A DNA stretch of 5,638 bases from positions 1-5,638 of the forward strand of contig JAFCZZ010000149.1 in the NCBI GenBank assembly GCA_019314085.1. The letters run 5' to 3'. The position numbers and the translations under genes are program-made. The stretch comes from Deltaproteobacteria bacterium. Its GTDB lineage: Bacteria > Desulfobacterota > Syntrophia > Syntrophales > UBA2210. The notes beneath the pieces were generated by a model. That model worked only from the letters and a program-made list of their open reading frames with translations. It was not told where the DNA came from and made no database searches. Position 1 is the stretch's first letter. Each line of letters opens with the position of its first letter. This document shows positions 1 through 5,057 of the stretch, in pieces.

Positions 1-112
1 TCCAAGACGGTGCCTGCTGGCTGACCACGCACCTAAGACTGGTGCGGTCCTTACCAACCTTCCGCTTCTTTGTGTGAAGTGCGTGCGATCGCAGTGAAGA
101 GTCTCCACCGAA
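1..112 (-). mobile_element. Partial gene cassette, 5' part, no recognisable gene
   Basis: On the minus strand this cassette starts with TTCGGT and runs off the left edge. Its first stretch (58-112) is almost identical to the start of the small cassette at 4976-5145. The remaining 57 bases have no ATG on the minus strand. A TTG at 57-55 directly after the purine-rich GCGGAAGG opens a frame that stays open to the edge (19 codons), but this is too little to call a gene. The cassette's own attC must lie outside the window and should carry an ACCGAAC R'' core. Confidence 0.7.
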
Positions 113-116
113 CGGT
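58..116. repeat. 59-bp direct repeat, copy 1 (shared cassette leader)
   Basis: This matches 5091-5149 in the same orientation with one mismatch (T at 95, G at 5128). It covers the 5' end of a cassette in gene sense, including the recombination core, and ends on the left exactly at the minus-strand string GCGGAAGG. Beyond that point the two cassettes are unrelated. It contains the palindrome TGCGATCGCA. Confidence 0.93.
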
Positions 117-193
117 ATGCGCATGAGCTGCGCGCCGTTCCTTGCCAGTCTACCGCTACCTCTATGCGCGTCTGCTCGATGCGTTGGTTAGGC
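107..193 (-). other. attC site of the DUF3800 cassette (87 bp)
   Basis: In minus-strand sense R'' is GCCTAAC (193-187) and R' is GTTCGGT (113-107), the latter contributed by the next cassette and departing from GTTRRRY. The arms belong to the family with plus-strand GCGCATGAGCTGCGCG paired with GCGCGTCTGCTCGATGCG. The L arm on the right carries an extra unpaired G on the plus strand (GCTCgATGCG against GCTCATGCG). The apical part contains AGTCTACCGCT. Confidence 0.92.
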
Positions 194-207
194 ACAACGT
201 CAGAGAC

Positions 208-927
208 TCAGGAGAGCTTGGGAGTGAACTGAAGTGCAGCGCCAGACTCCAGCATCTCCTGCACAGTGGCCATTTTCCTCAGCACTGCAGGAGACGGCTC
301 GTCCCCACCCTCAAACAGCGACAGTTGCGACCCAGCGAGTCTGCGCCCCGCATATGTCCACATGCCGAAGTAGGCCAACACGTCAGCGAGCAAGACGCCA
401 GGCCAATCACAAGAAGAAGCGACAACAACAACATCTTCCACGAGCGTGTAGCCCCGGGACTTAACCGCCTTCTTAATCGCGGCCGATAGTTCGGGCGGCT
501 TGATCTCGTCCTTATTGTCCGCATACACGGCAACTAGGTCCTTGCCGGCCGCCTTGCCGGCTAGCGCAAGACAGCGGGAGACAGCTTGACCAACGAGGTC
601 GAGATGCTGCTTGACCCCGCCGCCTTTGTCAGTCCAGGCAATGGAACAACTGACGCGTGCATTGGCCTTGCTTACGGTCGCAGCCACCATACTGCTGGCG
701 GCGTCTACCCGCTGCTCCGTCGTAACGCTCGTATCGCCCTTGGTGGACGAGAAGATGACAGACCCTTTGAACTCATGGTCCCTGCACCAATCGCAGTCAT
801 CAAGTGCCTTGTCGATGGCATGTCGCACACGGTTGTACTTCGTCGCATCGACAGCCACGGCGCATACCGCATAGAAGCCTGGGACATGCGTCGAGTTCTC
901 TGTCTCGTCGATGAACACAAGTCTCAT
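208..927 (-). CDS. DUF3800-like putative nuclease (RNase H-like fold)
   Basis: A 239-residue protein that fits the DUF3800 pattern. The N-terminal beta strand carries acidic residues (RLVFIDETEN, D7 and E8). It is followed by HEFKGS at 51-56, a strand ending in YADN (D137), and a late LLADVLAYFGMW segment with D182, which corresponds to the family's LADLLAY helix. These spaced acidic residues are those expected to bind metal in an RNase H/integrase-like active site. Activity is inferred from the family; DUF3800 proteins are mostly uncharacterised, and some lie near defence genes. There is no signal peptide or membrane segment, so it is probably cytoplasmic. The ATG is preceded by a GGGGG run with 6-nt spacing, a weak Shine-Dalgarno. 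The gene fills the cassette 113-979 with no promoter evident, so it probably depends on upstream transcription. The end (TGA at 210-208) lies 14 bp before the attC. Confidence 0.72.
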   Translation of the reverse strand: MRLVFIDETENSTHVPGFYAVCAVAVDATKYNRVRHAIDKALDDCDWCRDHEFKGSVIFSSTKGDTSVTTEQRVDAASSMVAATVSKANARVSCSIAWTDKGGGVKQHLDLVGQAVSRCLALAGKAAGKDLVAVYADNKDEIKPPELSAAIKKAVKSRGYTLVEDVVVVASSCDWPGVLLADVLAYFGMWTYAGRRLAGSQLSLFEGGDEPSPAVLRKMATVQEMLESGAALQFTPKLS

Positions 928-973
928 ACCGAGCCCCCAACTCAGCGGTGAGCACGAAGGAGTACACGTTTGT

Positions 974-1060
974 GCCTAACGTTTTGCGCGTAACCTGCGC
1001 GACGTGCGATCTCAGTCTACCGCTACCTCAGTGCGCGTCTGGTTGACGCGCTGGTTAGGC
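974..1060 (-). other. attC site of the zinc-ribbon cassette 980-1614 (87 bp, hybrid arms)
   Basis: R'' is GCCTAAC (1060-1054) and R' is GTTAGGC (980-974) in minus-strand sense, both canonical. The outer arms are of the GCGCGTAACC / GGTTGACGCGC family with an extra unpaired G on the plus strand. The inner stem (CTGCGCG with GTGCGCGTCT) and the loop CAGTCTACCGCTACCTC match the other arm family, so the site looks like a hybrid. Confidence 0.93.
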
Positions 1061-1115
1061 CTCAAACCACTGGTTCTGGAGGATATCGGTGAAGCGAGAA
1101 TCTCGCAATGTGCAG

Positions 1116-1541
1116 CTAGAAGTACCAGGTGTTACCGCAGTTCGTGCAGTGCGCGCGAGTCGCCTTCTCCTTGCGAGAGAGCCCAGTGGCAAGAATCGAA
1201 ACCCCGCCGGTGAGAACCGCTGCCGTCGCCTTGCCGCCGCTTACGCCCTTCTTCTGCTTCACCCGACGGGTGTTCACGGTGCCTTGGGCCTGGCAATGTG
1301 GGCACGCCATGGCTGCGGATCCTCTCAGAACCGTCGACGGAGACCCTGCCTGATAGCTCTGCGGAGCAGGGAACGAAGATTCGAACCAGGCTCGCGCCTG
1401 TTCGCTCACCCAGAAGATGTGTCCGGCCTGCGCGTACCCACGCATGTGATCCATAGTGACCGGTACGCCTCCGATTGAGAAGGCGGTTGCATTCTCGTCG
1501 TAGGTCACGGGCCGTCCGTCGGAGTACTTCCCCAGTTCCAT
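1116..1541 (-). CDS. Zinc-ribbon protein with glycine-rich hydrophobic loop
   Basis: A 141-residue protein in two parts. The N-terminal 65 residues are unrecognised and contain an aromatic, helix-like stretch (HIFWVSEQARAWF, 41-53). The C-terminal 65 residues have CPHC at 80-83 and CTNC at 132-135, expected to bind one zinc. Between the knuckles lies a basic segment (RRVKQKKG), then SGGKATAAVLTGGVSILATG (101-120) and the basic SRKEK. I recall this type of knuckle-GGKATAA-knuckle module from other bacterial small proteins, but its role is unknown to me. The middle segment is too short and glycine-rich to call a membrane span with confidence. The ATG has a good Shine-Dalgarno (AAGGGAG, 5-nt spacing). 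A possible upstream ORF overlaps the start. A 55-bp tail without a gene separates the stop from the attC. Confidence 0.8.
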   Translation of the reverse strand: MELGKYSDGRPVTYDENATAFSIGGVPVTMDHMRGYAQAGHIFWVSEQARAWFESSFPAPQSYQAGSPSTVLRGSAAMACPHCQAQGTVNTRRVKQKKGVSGGKATAAVLTGGVSILATGLSRKEKATRAHCTNCGNTWYF

Positions 1542-1576
1542 CCTCGCTCCCTTCGAGCAGAAGTGCGGAGCTGCAT
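1505..1576 (-). CDS. Possible short upstream ORF (23 aa) overlapping the zinc-ribbon gene start
   Basis: The strongest Shine-Dalgarno in this cassette, AGGAGG at 1590-1585, is 8 nt ahead of an ATG at 1576 and not ahead of the main gene. The frame opened there encodes 23 residues (MQLRTSARRERGWNWGSTPT...) and ends 37 bases inside the zinc-ribbon gene in another frame. It could be a leader peptide that adjusts translation of the main gene by coupling, or chance. No conservation evidence is available. Confidence 0.25.
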   Translation of the reverse strand: MQLRTSARRERGWNWGSTPTDGP

Positions 1577-1608
1577 GGCCCGCGCCTCCTGATTGCCCCC
1601 TGCGGTAG

Positions 1609-1697
1609 GCCTAACGGTTTGCGCGTAACCTGCGCGCTGCTTTCCTTGCCATTGTACCCGGGCGATGTGACGCGCCAGGTTGACGCGCTGGTTAGAC
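1609..1697 (-). other. attC site of cassette 1615-2509 (89 bp)
   Basis: R'' is GTCTAAC (1697-1691) and R' is GTTAGGC (1615-1609) on the minus strand. The arms are of the GGTTTGCGCGTAACC / AGGTTGACGCGCTGG family with an extra unpaired G on the plus strand. The terminal part differs from most other sites: it reads CCTTGCCATTGTA, shared only with the site at 4155-4242, and lacks AGTCTACCGCT. Confidence 0.92.
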
Positions 1698-1710
1698 GCA
1701 CACGCCATCA

Positions 1711-2487
1711 CTAGCCTTCGTACTTCTCGAAAGCGTCCTTGATCTCGTTTCGCACGCGAGCCGTGCGTCCGTCCTCATTTCGAACATATAGCTGAGTCTG
1801 CGGGTCATACGTGTATCCGAAGAGGTCAAGAAGCACCTTGGCATCATCACGAGGGATGGCAAGTCGCTTGGCCAACTCGACTCGATCCCAACTCGCACGA
1901 TCGACCACGAATCGAACAATGTCCTCTGGTCTCGCACTAACATCGCGCCAGTTCTCGTACCGCGTCTTCAGAACCTTGAATCCCCGGACAGCAAAAGTCC
2001 CGAGGCCAAGAACGGTTAAAATGTGTTCGAGGACTTCGAAGAACTGGGGCCAGTTCATTGGTGGTATGCCGTTACCCCACTGGCCCGTCTTGTGAACCCG
2101 AATCTCGGTAGGATCGCCGATGAGACCAGCTGCGTGACTCTCGATGAGGTTTGCGAAGGTTACCGTGTCCCACTCTCCTTGGGGCACCCACCACCGTAGC
2201 GCACCAGAGTCATCGGCAACCGTCAGGTGGTCGCCATGCATATCGGGAAACATGCGGCCGTAGAACTCATGAAGCTCGTGGCCGAAGACGAGAGTCACAC
2301 TCATTAGGTCTGGATCCGAGAGACCGAAGTCGCGCTCAACATCTGCAATGATCGCGCGGAGAGTAGTCTTCTCGTGAACAAGAAGCGACTTGGAGGGATC
2401 AATAAGGTCGAGGAGTGACATGTCTGGCATGTCGTCCATAGAACCGGGTGATTCCCTTCCGCCAACCCGAATCGTGTAGCTAGTCAC
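1711..2487 (-). CDS. Hypothetical cassette protein, 258 aa, with possible C-terminal winged helix
   Basis: I do not recognise the family. The start is GTG at 2487, preceded by AGGGGGAG with close spacing; the first in-frame ATG (codon 17) has no such site. The N-terminal 65 residues are acidic (MDDMPDMSLLDLID). Residues 64-115 look like an alpha/beta domain rich in aromatic and acidic residues (HELHEFYGRMFPDMHGDHL, RWWVPQGEW). HELHE is not an HExxH protease motif. Residues 149-169 are hydrophobic (FFEVLEHILTVLGLGTFAVR), possibly a membrane-associated or buried helix. Residues 188-235 (DIVRFVVDR...LAKRLAIPRDDAKVLLDLFGYTYD) resemble a helix-turn-helix with a wing; this is an impression from pattern only. 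The gene nearly fills its cassette: the leader is 22 nt and the stop is 13 bp from attC, so it has no promoter of its own. Confidence 0.75.
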   Translation of the reverse strand: MTSYTIRVGGRESPGSMDDMPDMSLLDLIDPSKSLLVHEKTTLRAIIADVERDFGLSDPDLMSVTLVFGHELHEFYGRMFPDMHGDHLTVADDSGALRWWVPQGEWDTVTFANLIESHAAGLIGDPTEIRVHKTGQWGNGIPPMNWPQFFEVLEHILTVLGLGTFAVRGFKVLKTRYENWRDVSARPEDIVRFVVDRASWDRVELAKRLAIPRDDAKVLLDLFGYTYDPQTQLYVRNEDGRTARVRNEIKDAFEKYEG

Positions 2488-2503
2488 AGCTCCCCCTCGT
2501 TGC

Positions 2504-2600
2504 GTCTAACGGTTTGCGCGTAACCAGCAGGGCGCTACGCACGATTCCTACCTGAGTCTACCGTCCTTGCGCCCTGTCTGTGTTGACGCGCTGGTTAGAC
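2504..2600 (-). other. attC site of the toxin-antitoxin cassette (97 bp)
   Basis: R'' is GTCTAAC (2600-2594) and R' is GTTAGAC (2510-2504) on the minus strand. The arms are of the GCGCGTAACC / GTTGACGCGC family with one extra plus-strand G. The terminal structure is longer than in the other family and includes an AGGGCG / CGCCCT stem and GAGTCTACCG. Between the cores it is identical to the site at 5140-5237 except for one substitution and one single-base indel. Confidence 0.94.
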
Positions 2601-2618
2601 CCCCACTTGATGCTGAAC

Positions 2619-2984
2619 TCAGTTGTGGGAAACCCGAGCCCTTGCGCCCTTGAGTGAGTTCGCCACCCAAGTGAGAGCGTGACTCCGAGTCCGCGGTTTC
2701 TTGGTGACAACAATTCGGACATCACGATCAAGAGCATTCAAGTAGCGCATCAGTCGCTCAAGCGAGTAGCCGTCAAGGCGCCCGCGGAAGAGGTCAGAAA
2801 CCTTGGGCTGAGTGGTACCAAGAATCTGAGCGGTCTCAGACTGAGTCAGGTGTCTGTGAGTGGCAATGCTGACAATCTGACGAGCAAGCGCAGCTTTCGC
2901 AATCAGCTCGTCAGAATCGGCAAGGCCTAGATCGGCGAATACGTTACCTGAACTAGTCTCATAATCGGTCTGCTTGCGAGTCAT
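2619..2984 (-). CDS. XRE-family antitoxin (HigA-like) of a toxin-antitoxin pair
   Basis: A 121-residue DNA-binding antitoxin, expected to neutralise the adjacent toxin and, with it, repress the shared promoter. The helix-turn-helix is clear at about 45-66 (HLTQSETAQILGTTQPKVSD), followed by LFRGRLDGYSLERLMRYLNALDRDVRIVV, the usual end of the XRE domain in partners of Gp49/HigB-type toxins. The N-terminal 20 residues (TDYETSSGNVFADLGLAD) fit the segment these antitoxins use in contact with the toxin. The tail after IVVTKKPR is some 25 residues, basic (SHALTWVANSLKGARARVSHN), and longer than I expect for the family. The ATG overlaps the toxin stop by 4 bp (ATGA), which implies translational coupling; AAGGG lies about 9 nt upstream within the toxin gene. 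Confidence 0.9.
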   Translation of the reverse strand: MTRKQTDYETSSGNVFADLGLADSDELIAKAALARQIVSIATHRHLTQSETAQILGTTQPKVSDLFRGRLDGYSLERLMRYLNALDRDVRIVVTKKPRTRSHALTWVANSLKGARARVSHN

Positions 2985-3367
2985 CGCTTGTCACCCTTTC
3001 TTGGACTACGACGCTTCGCGTGCTGCTCGCGTGCGATGTCGAGTCGGCCCTTGATCAAATCGATGTCCGGTTTCGGCGTTGTCGCGCCTCGCTTGGACTT
3101 CTTCTGGAATGCGTGCAATACATAGACCACGTCGCCGAGACTCACGGTGTAGACCGTCCGATACGTATCGCCATCGAAGTCATCGACCACCTCGAGCACG
3201 CTCGCGCCCCGAAAGCCCTTGAGTGGCTTCGCGGCAACATGCTTGTCACCGACCTGTGCCTGGTAGAGAGCGAAGCCCATGGCCTGCCGTACCTCCTCGG
3301 GGAACCCGCACAGGTCCTTCTTCGAGGACGCAATCCACACGAGTTCCTTGGTGCGCGTGTCGCTCAT
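2981..3367 (-). CDS. RelE/ParE-superfamily toxin, phage Gp49-like (HigB-like)
   Basis: A 128-residue toxin placed before its antitoxin, the HigBA order. It has the Gp49-like hallmarks in sequence: WIASSKKDLCGFPEEVRQAMGFAL (11-34), AAKPLKGFRGASVLEVVDD (45-63), TYRTVYTVSLGDVVYVLHAFQKKSKRG (68-94) and TPKPDIDLIKGRLD (97-110). In the family such proteins are ribosome-dependent mRNA endonucleases; activity here is inferred. No residue of the core pattern appears to be missing, so the toxin is probably intact. The basic tail (HAKRRSPRKGDKR) ends in the overlap with the antitoxin start. The chosen ATG has no Shine-Dalgarno and lies 6 nt beyond a good -10 element, so the message is probably leaderless. 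The next in-frame ATG (codon 30) would remove conserved sequence. Confidence 0.92.
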   Translation of the reverse strand: MSDTRTKELVWIASSKKDLCGFPEEVRQAMGFALYQAQVGDKHVAAKPLKGFRGASVLEVVDDFDGDTYRTVYTVSLGDVVYVLHAFQKKSKRGATTPKPDIDLIKGRLDIAREQHAKRRSPRKGDKR

Positions 3368-3373
3368 GGGTGC

Positions 3374-3402
3374 ATTATCCCAAAACTGGGATACTTATTC
3401 AA
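3374..3402 (-). promoter_or_regulatory. Sigma-70-type promoter of the toxin-antitoxin operon
   Basis: On the minus strand there is TTGAAT (3402-3397), a 17-bp spacer, then GATAAT (3379-3374). Both hexamers are close to TTGACA and TATAAT, and the spacing is ideal. Transcription would begin about 7 nt later, at or next to the A of the toxin ATG (3367). This is the only complete promoter I can see in the window. Confidence 0.75.
3376..3393. promoter_or_regulatory. Inverted-repeat operator for the toxin-antitoxin operon
   Basis: TATCCCA-AAAC-TGGGATA on the plus strand is a perfect 7-bp inverted repeat with a 4-nt spacer. It overlaps the -10 element and fills most of the spacer of the operon promoter. 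The symmetry and position are those expected of a binding site for a dimer of the XRE antitoxin, which would block RNA polymerase. Binding is inferred; the symmetry is seen directly. Confidence 0.78.
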
Positions 3403-3410
3403 GTGGTGGG

Positions 3411-3499
3411 GTCTAACAGTTTACGGATGAGCTGCGCGCCACTCCATTCTCAAGTCTACCGCTAGCGTTGTGCGCGTCTGCTCAATCCGTTGGTTAGGC
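3411..3499 (-). other. attC site of the TPR-like cassette (89 bp)
   Basis: R'' is GCCTAAC (3499-3493) and R' is GTTAGAC (3417-3411) on the minus strand. The arms are of the GGATGAGCTGCGCG / GCGCGTCTGCTCAATCC family. The extra unpaired base of the right-hand arm is A on the plus strand (GCTCaATCCG against GCTCATCCG) instead of G. The loop carries AGTCTACCGCT. The R'' core also supplies the TAA stop of the cassette gene. Confidence 0.92.
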
Positions 3500-4135
3500 A
3501 GAACTTGACTGCTCGAGAATCTCGCCTATCCGCTTCGAAACATCTGCAAAATTCATGTCTGAAGGGTTGCTGGCCGCCTGCTTCATAATCTCCACCATTT
3601 GAGGCATGCACTGCATCTTGTGAGCTTTCTTAAGAAGCGGCGTAAGTGTGCTCTCAAACTCACTGTTGGATATAAACTGGCTGTACTCCTTCTTGCGCCG
3701 CTGCAGGTGAAGACCCCTTGCCCGGGCGAGGGACGAGAGCACTCCTATGACAACGGCCTTGTCGTTCTTGCCCTCGCGCTGAAGGAAGAGCCTCATTTTG
3801 TTGTAAATCTCTGAGTGCTCCATCGTCTGTACGCTGAAATCACTGAGCTGGTTTGGATAGCCGTCATTGAGAAGACGGTTGAACTCGGACCACGCTTCAT
3901 CGTTCCTGCCAGCGGCTTGCAGGTACAAGGGAAGCCTAAGGTACGTATCTACTGTGTAGGTTGTCTGGCCCTTAGCAATCTCAGCGTAGGCAGCGCGTAG
4001 TGACTCAATTGCCTGATCCAGGTTGCCTTCTCGCTTCTGACTTGTGGCAAGCTTTAAGCGTTCGCCAGGCCCCTTGGCTCTGACCTTGGCGCCTGAGCGC
4101 ACAGCATTGTCTTGGCTAAACCATTTGCGAAGCAT
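3494..4135 (-). CDS. TPR-like helical repeat protein, 213 aa
   Basis: An all-helical, probably cytoplasmic protein. Residues 25-52 (ERLKLATSQKREGNLDQAIESLRAAYAE) and 63-92 (DTYLRLPLYLQAAGRNDEAWSEFNRLLNDG) look like two tetratricopeptide-type helix pairs, with the A-GR-DEA-FN spacing typical of such repeats. The MEHSEIYNKMRLFLQREGKNDKAV segment may be a third. The C-terminal third is charged, with cysteine and methionines (KKAHKMQCMPQMVEIMKQ). I recall similar uncharacterised proteins from accessory regions of other bacteria, but no function. TPRs bind proteins, so a partner may lie elsewhere in the genome. The ATG has a G-run (GGGGGG, 7-nt spacing). The cassette leader is only 24 bp, so no promoter fits. 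The TAA stop lies inside the attC core GCCTAAC, and the gene is visibly less GC-rich than its neighbours. Confidence 0.82.
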   Translation of the reverse strand: MLRKWFSQDNAVRSGAKVRAKGPGERLKLATSQKREGNLDQAIESLRAAYAEIAKGQTTYTVDTYLRLPLYLQAAGRNDEAWSEFNRLLNDGYPNQLSDFSVQTMEHSEIYNKMRLFLQREGKNDKAVVIGVLSSLARARGLHLQRRKKEYSQFISNSEFESTLTPLLKKAHKMQCMPQMVEIMKQAASNPSDMNFADVSKRIGEILEQSSSA

Positions 4136-4154
4136 TGCGAATCCCCCCGTCTCT

Positions 4155-4242
4155 GCCTAACGTCGTGCGGATGAGCTGCGCGGCAGCTCCTTGCCATTGT
4201 AGCCGTCAGCGTTGGCGCGTCTGCTCAATCCGCTGGTTAGTG
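4155..4242 (-). other. attC site of cassette 4161-4975 (88 bp)
   Basis: R'' is CACTAAC (4242-4236) and R' is GTTAGGC (4161-4155) on the minus strand. The R'' departs from RYYYAAC but is the exact complement of the cassette's other end (GTTAGTG at 4976-4970). The arms are GCGGATGAGCTGCGCG / GGCGCGTCTGCTCAATCCGC with an extra unpaired A on the plus strand. The loop has CCTTGCCATTGTA in place of AGTCTACCGCT. R'' supplies the TAA stop of the gene. Confidence 0.92.
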
Positions 4243-4944
4243 AGCCGGCTCCTCGTCCCACAGTCTCAGTGGCAGTGGTGCCAGGAAACGGACCGAATCC
4301 TCATCGCGACCGTGAACTAGCACAACACCGTCCCGCATCAGGTCACGCGTGACATCCGGCCACTGTCCAAGAATCGCCACCCTTAGTTCCGAAAGTCCAT
4401 CGGTCCACGCAGGTGTGTGAGTCGCTAGCACGTGAACATGCATCCCCTCCACCAGAGTCAGAACCGCGAGCTTGCCGCCATGAGCCTGCGTGTAGTCAAA
4501 ATCCTGGCCATCAGGAATGACGCAGATGCTAACCACCGTCATCAGTTCGGAATCGGCTGGAGGTTCGACGAAGAGGACACGCTTCTTCCAGCCGATGCGA
4601 TCCGTGGCAGTCAAATACAGGGCCGGCTCCAGTAGCAGGATTCGGAACGCGACTACCGGTTCTCGTTTCCACCCAAGTGGGGGGGTCCATTTCGCCACAG
4701 CCCTGTCGCTGCCAGTAGATACGTCATGCGTCGATTGCAGGTCTGCGAGACGCCAGCGCCCTGACTGATGGAGGCTCACCTTAGACTGCTGGAAGTTGTC
4801 GCGTCCCCCGATGTAGATGTCGCCATCCTTGGATGTGGTGATCTTCCAGGAGTTGGTGCTAGGCCCCAACGGAGTCCCCACAGCGAACCTGCATGTTCGT
4901 CCACCGTGGGGCAACTCAAGACCGACGCGGTCGAAGACATCCAT
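4237..4944 (-). CDS. Conserved hypothetical cassette protein, 235 aa
   Basis: I recognise only a motif. Residues 32-66 (SWKITTSKDGDIYIGGRDNFQQ...KVSLHQSGRWRLA) match a beta-rich N-terminal pattern I have seen in uncharacterised bacterial proteins (W-I-DGD-Y-R, KVSLH-SGRW). The rest is beta-strand-rich with several hydrophobic strands (PVVAFRILLLEPALYLTA, KLAVLTLVEGMHVHVLATHT, DGVVLVHGRD) and a conserved-looking PLPLRLWDEEP near the end. There are no signal peptide, membrane helices or obvious catalytic motif. The ATG is preceded by GGGGGG with 5-nt spacing. The leader is about 30 bp with no promoter. The stop TAA is formed by the attC core CACTAAC, so the coding region runs directly into the recombination site. 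Confidence 0.8.
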   Translation of the reverse strand: MDVFDRVGLELPHGGRTCRFAVGTPLGPSTNSWKITTSKDGDIYIGGRDNFQQSKVSLHQSGRWRLADLQSTHDVSTGSDRAVAKWTPPLGWKREPVVAFRILLLEPALYLTATDRIGWKKRVLFVEPPADSELMTVVSICVIPDGQDFDYTQAHGGKLAVLTLVEGMHVHVLATHTPAWTDGLSELRVAILGQWPDVTRDLMRDGVVLVHGRDEDSVRFLAPLPLRLWDEEPAH

Positions 4945-4969
4945 CGGTACCCCCCGTCACAAGAGGTCT

Positions 4970-5057
4970 CACTAACGGTATGCGCATGAGCTGCGCGTCG
5001 TTCCTTGCCCAGTCTACCGCTCTCTCTATGCGCGTCTGCTCGATGCGTTGGTTCGGT
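4970..5057 (-). other. attC site of the gene-less cassette (88 bp)
   Basis: R'' is ACCGAAC (5057-5051) and R' is GTTAGTG (4976-4970) on the minus strand, both departing from consensus. The arms are GCGCATGAGCTGCGCG / GCGCGTCTGCTCGATGCG with an extra plus-strand G, and the loop carries AGTCTACCGCT. Between the cores it is identical to the site at 5524-5611 but for the first base after the left core. Confidence 0.92.

Noticed and set aside
86..95. GCGATCGC, the HIP1 palindrome abundant in cyanobacteria
   Set aside because: It occurs only inside the two copies of the 59-bp repeat, so it gives no support for a cyanobacterial host.
142..489. Plus-strand open frame of 115 codons starting in the first attC
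   Set aside because: It lies opposite the DUF3800-like gene, begins inside a recombination site, and its low-complexity Arg/His-rich product looks like an antisense frame.
586..951. Plus-strand open frame of 121 codons opposite the DUF3800-like gene
   Set aside because: It is antisense to a gene with recognisable family motifs, has no ribosome-binding site, and would run against the array orientation.
1094..1106. GCGAG-AAT-CTCGC hairpin after the zinc-ribbon gene as a terminator
   Set aside because: The stem is only 5 to 6 bp and no U-tract follows on the minus strand.
1132..1701. Minus-strand frame of 189 codons overlapping the zinc-ribbon gene and an attC
   Set aside because: It starts at the edge of an attC, crosses a cassette boundary, and the overlapping frame encodes a clear two-CxxC protein with a proper ribosome-binding site.
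2133..2150. HELHE in the 258-aa protein as a metalloprotease motif
   Set aside because: The zincin motif is HExxH; here the second position does not fit and no supporting ligand helix is seen. The stated position is approximate.
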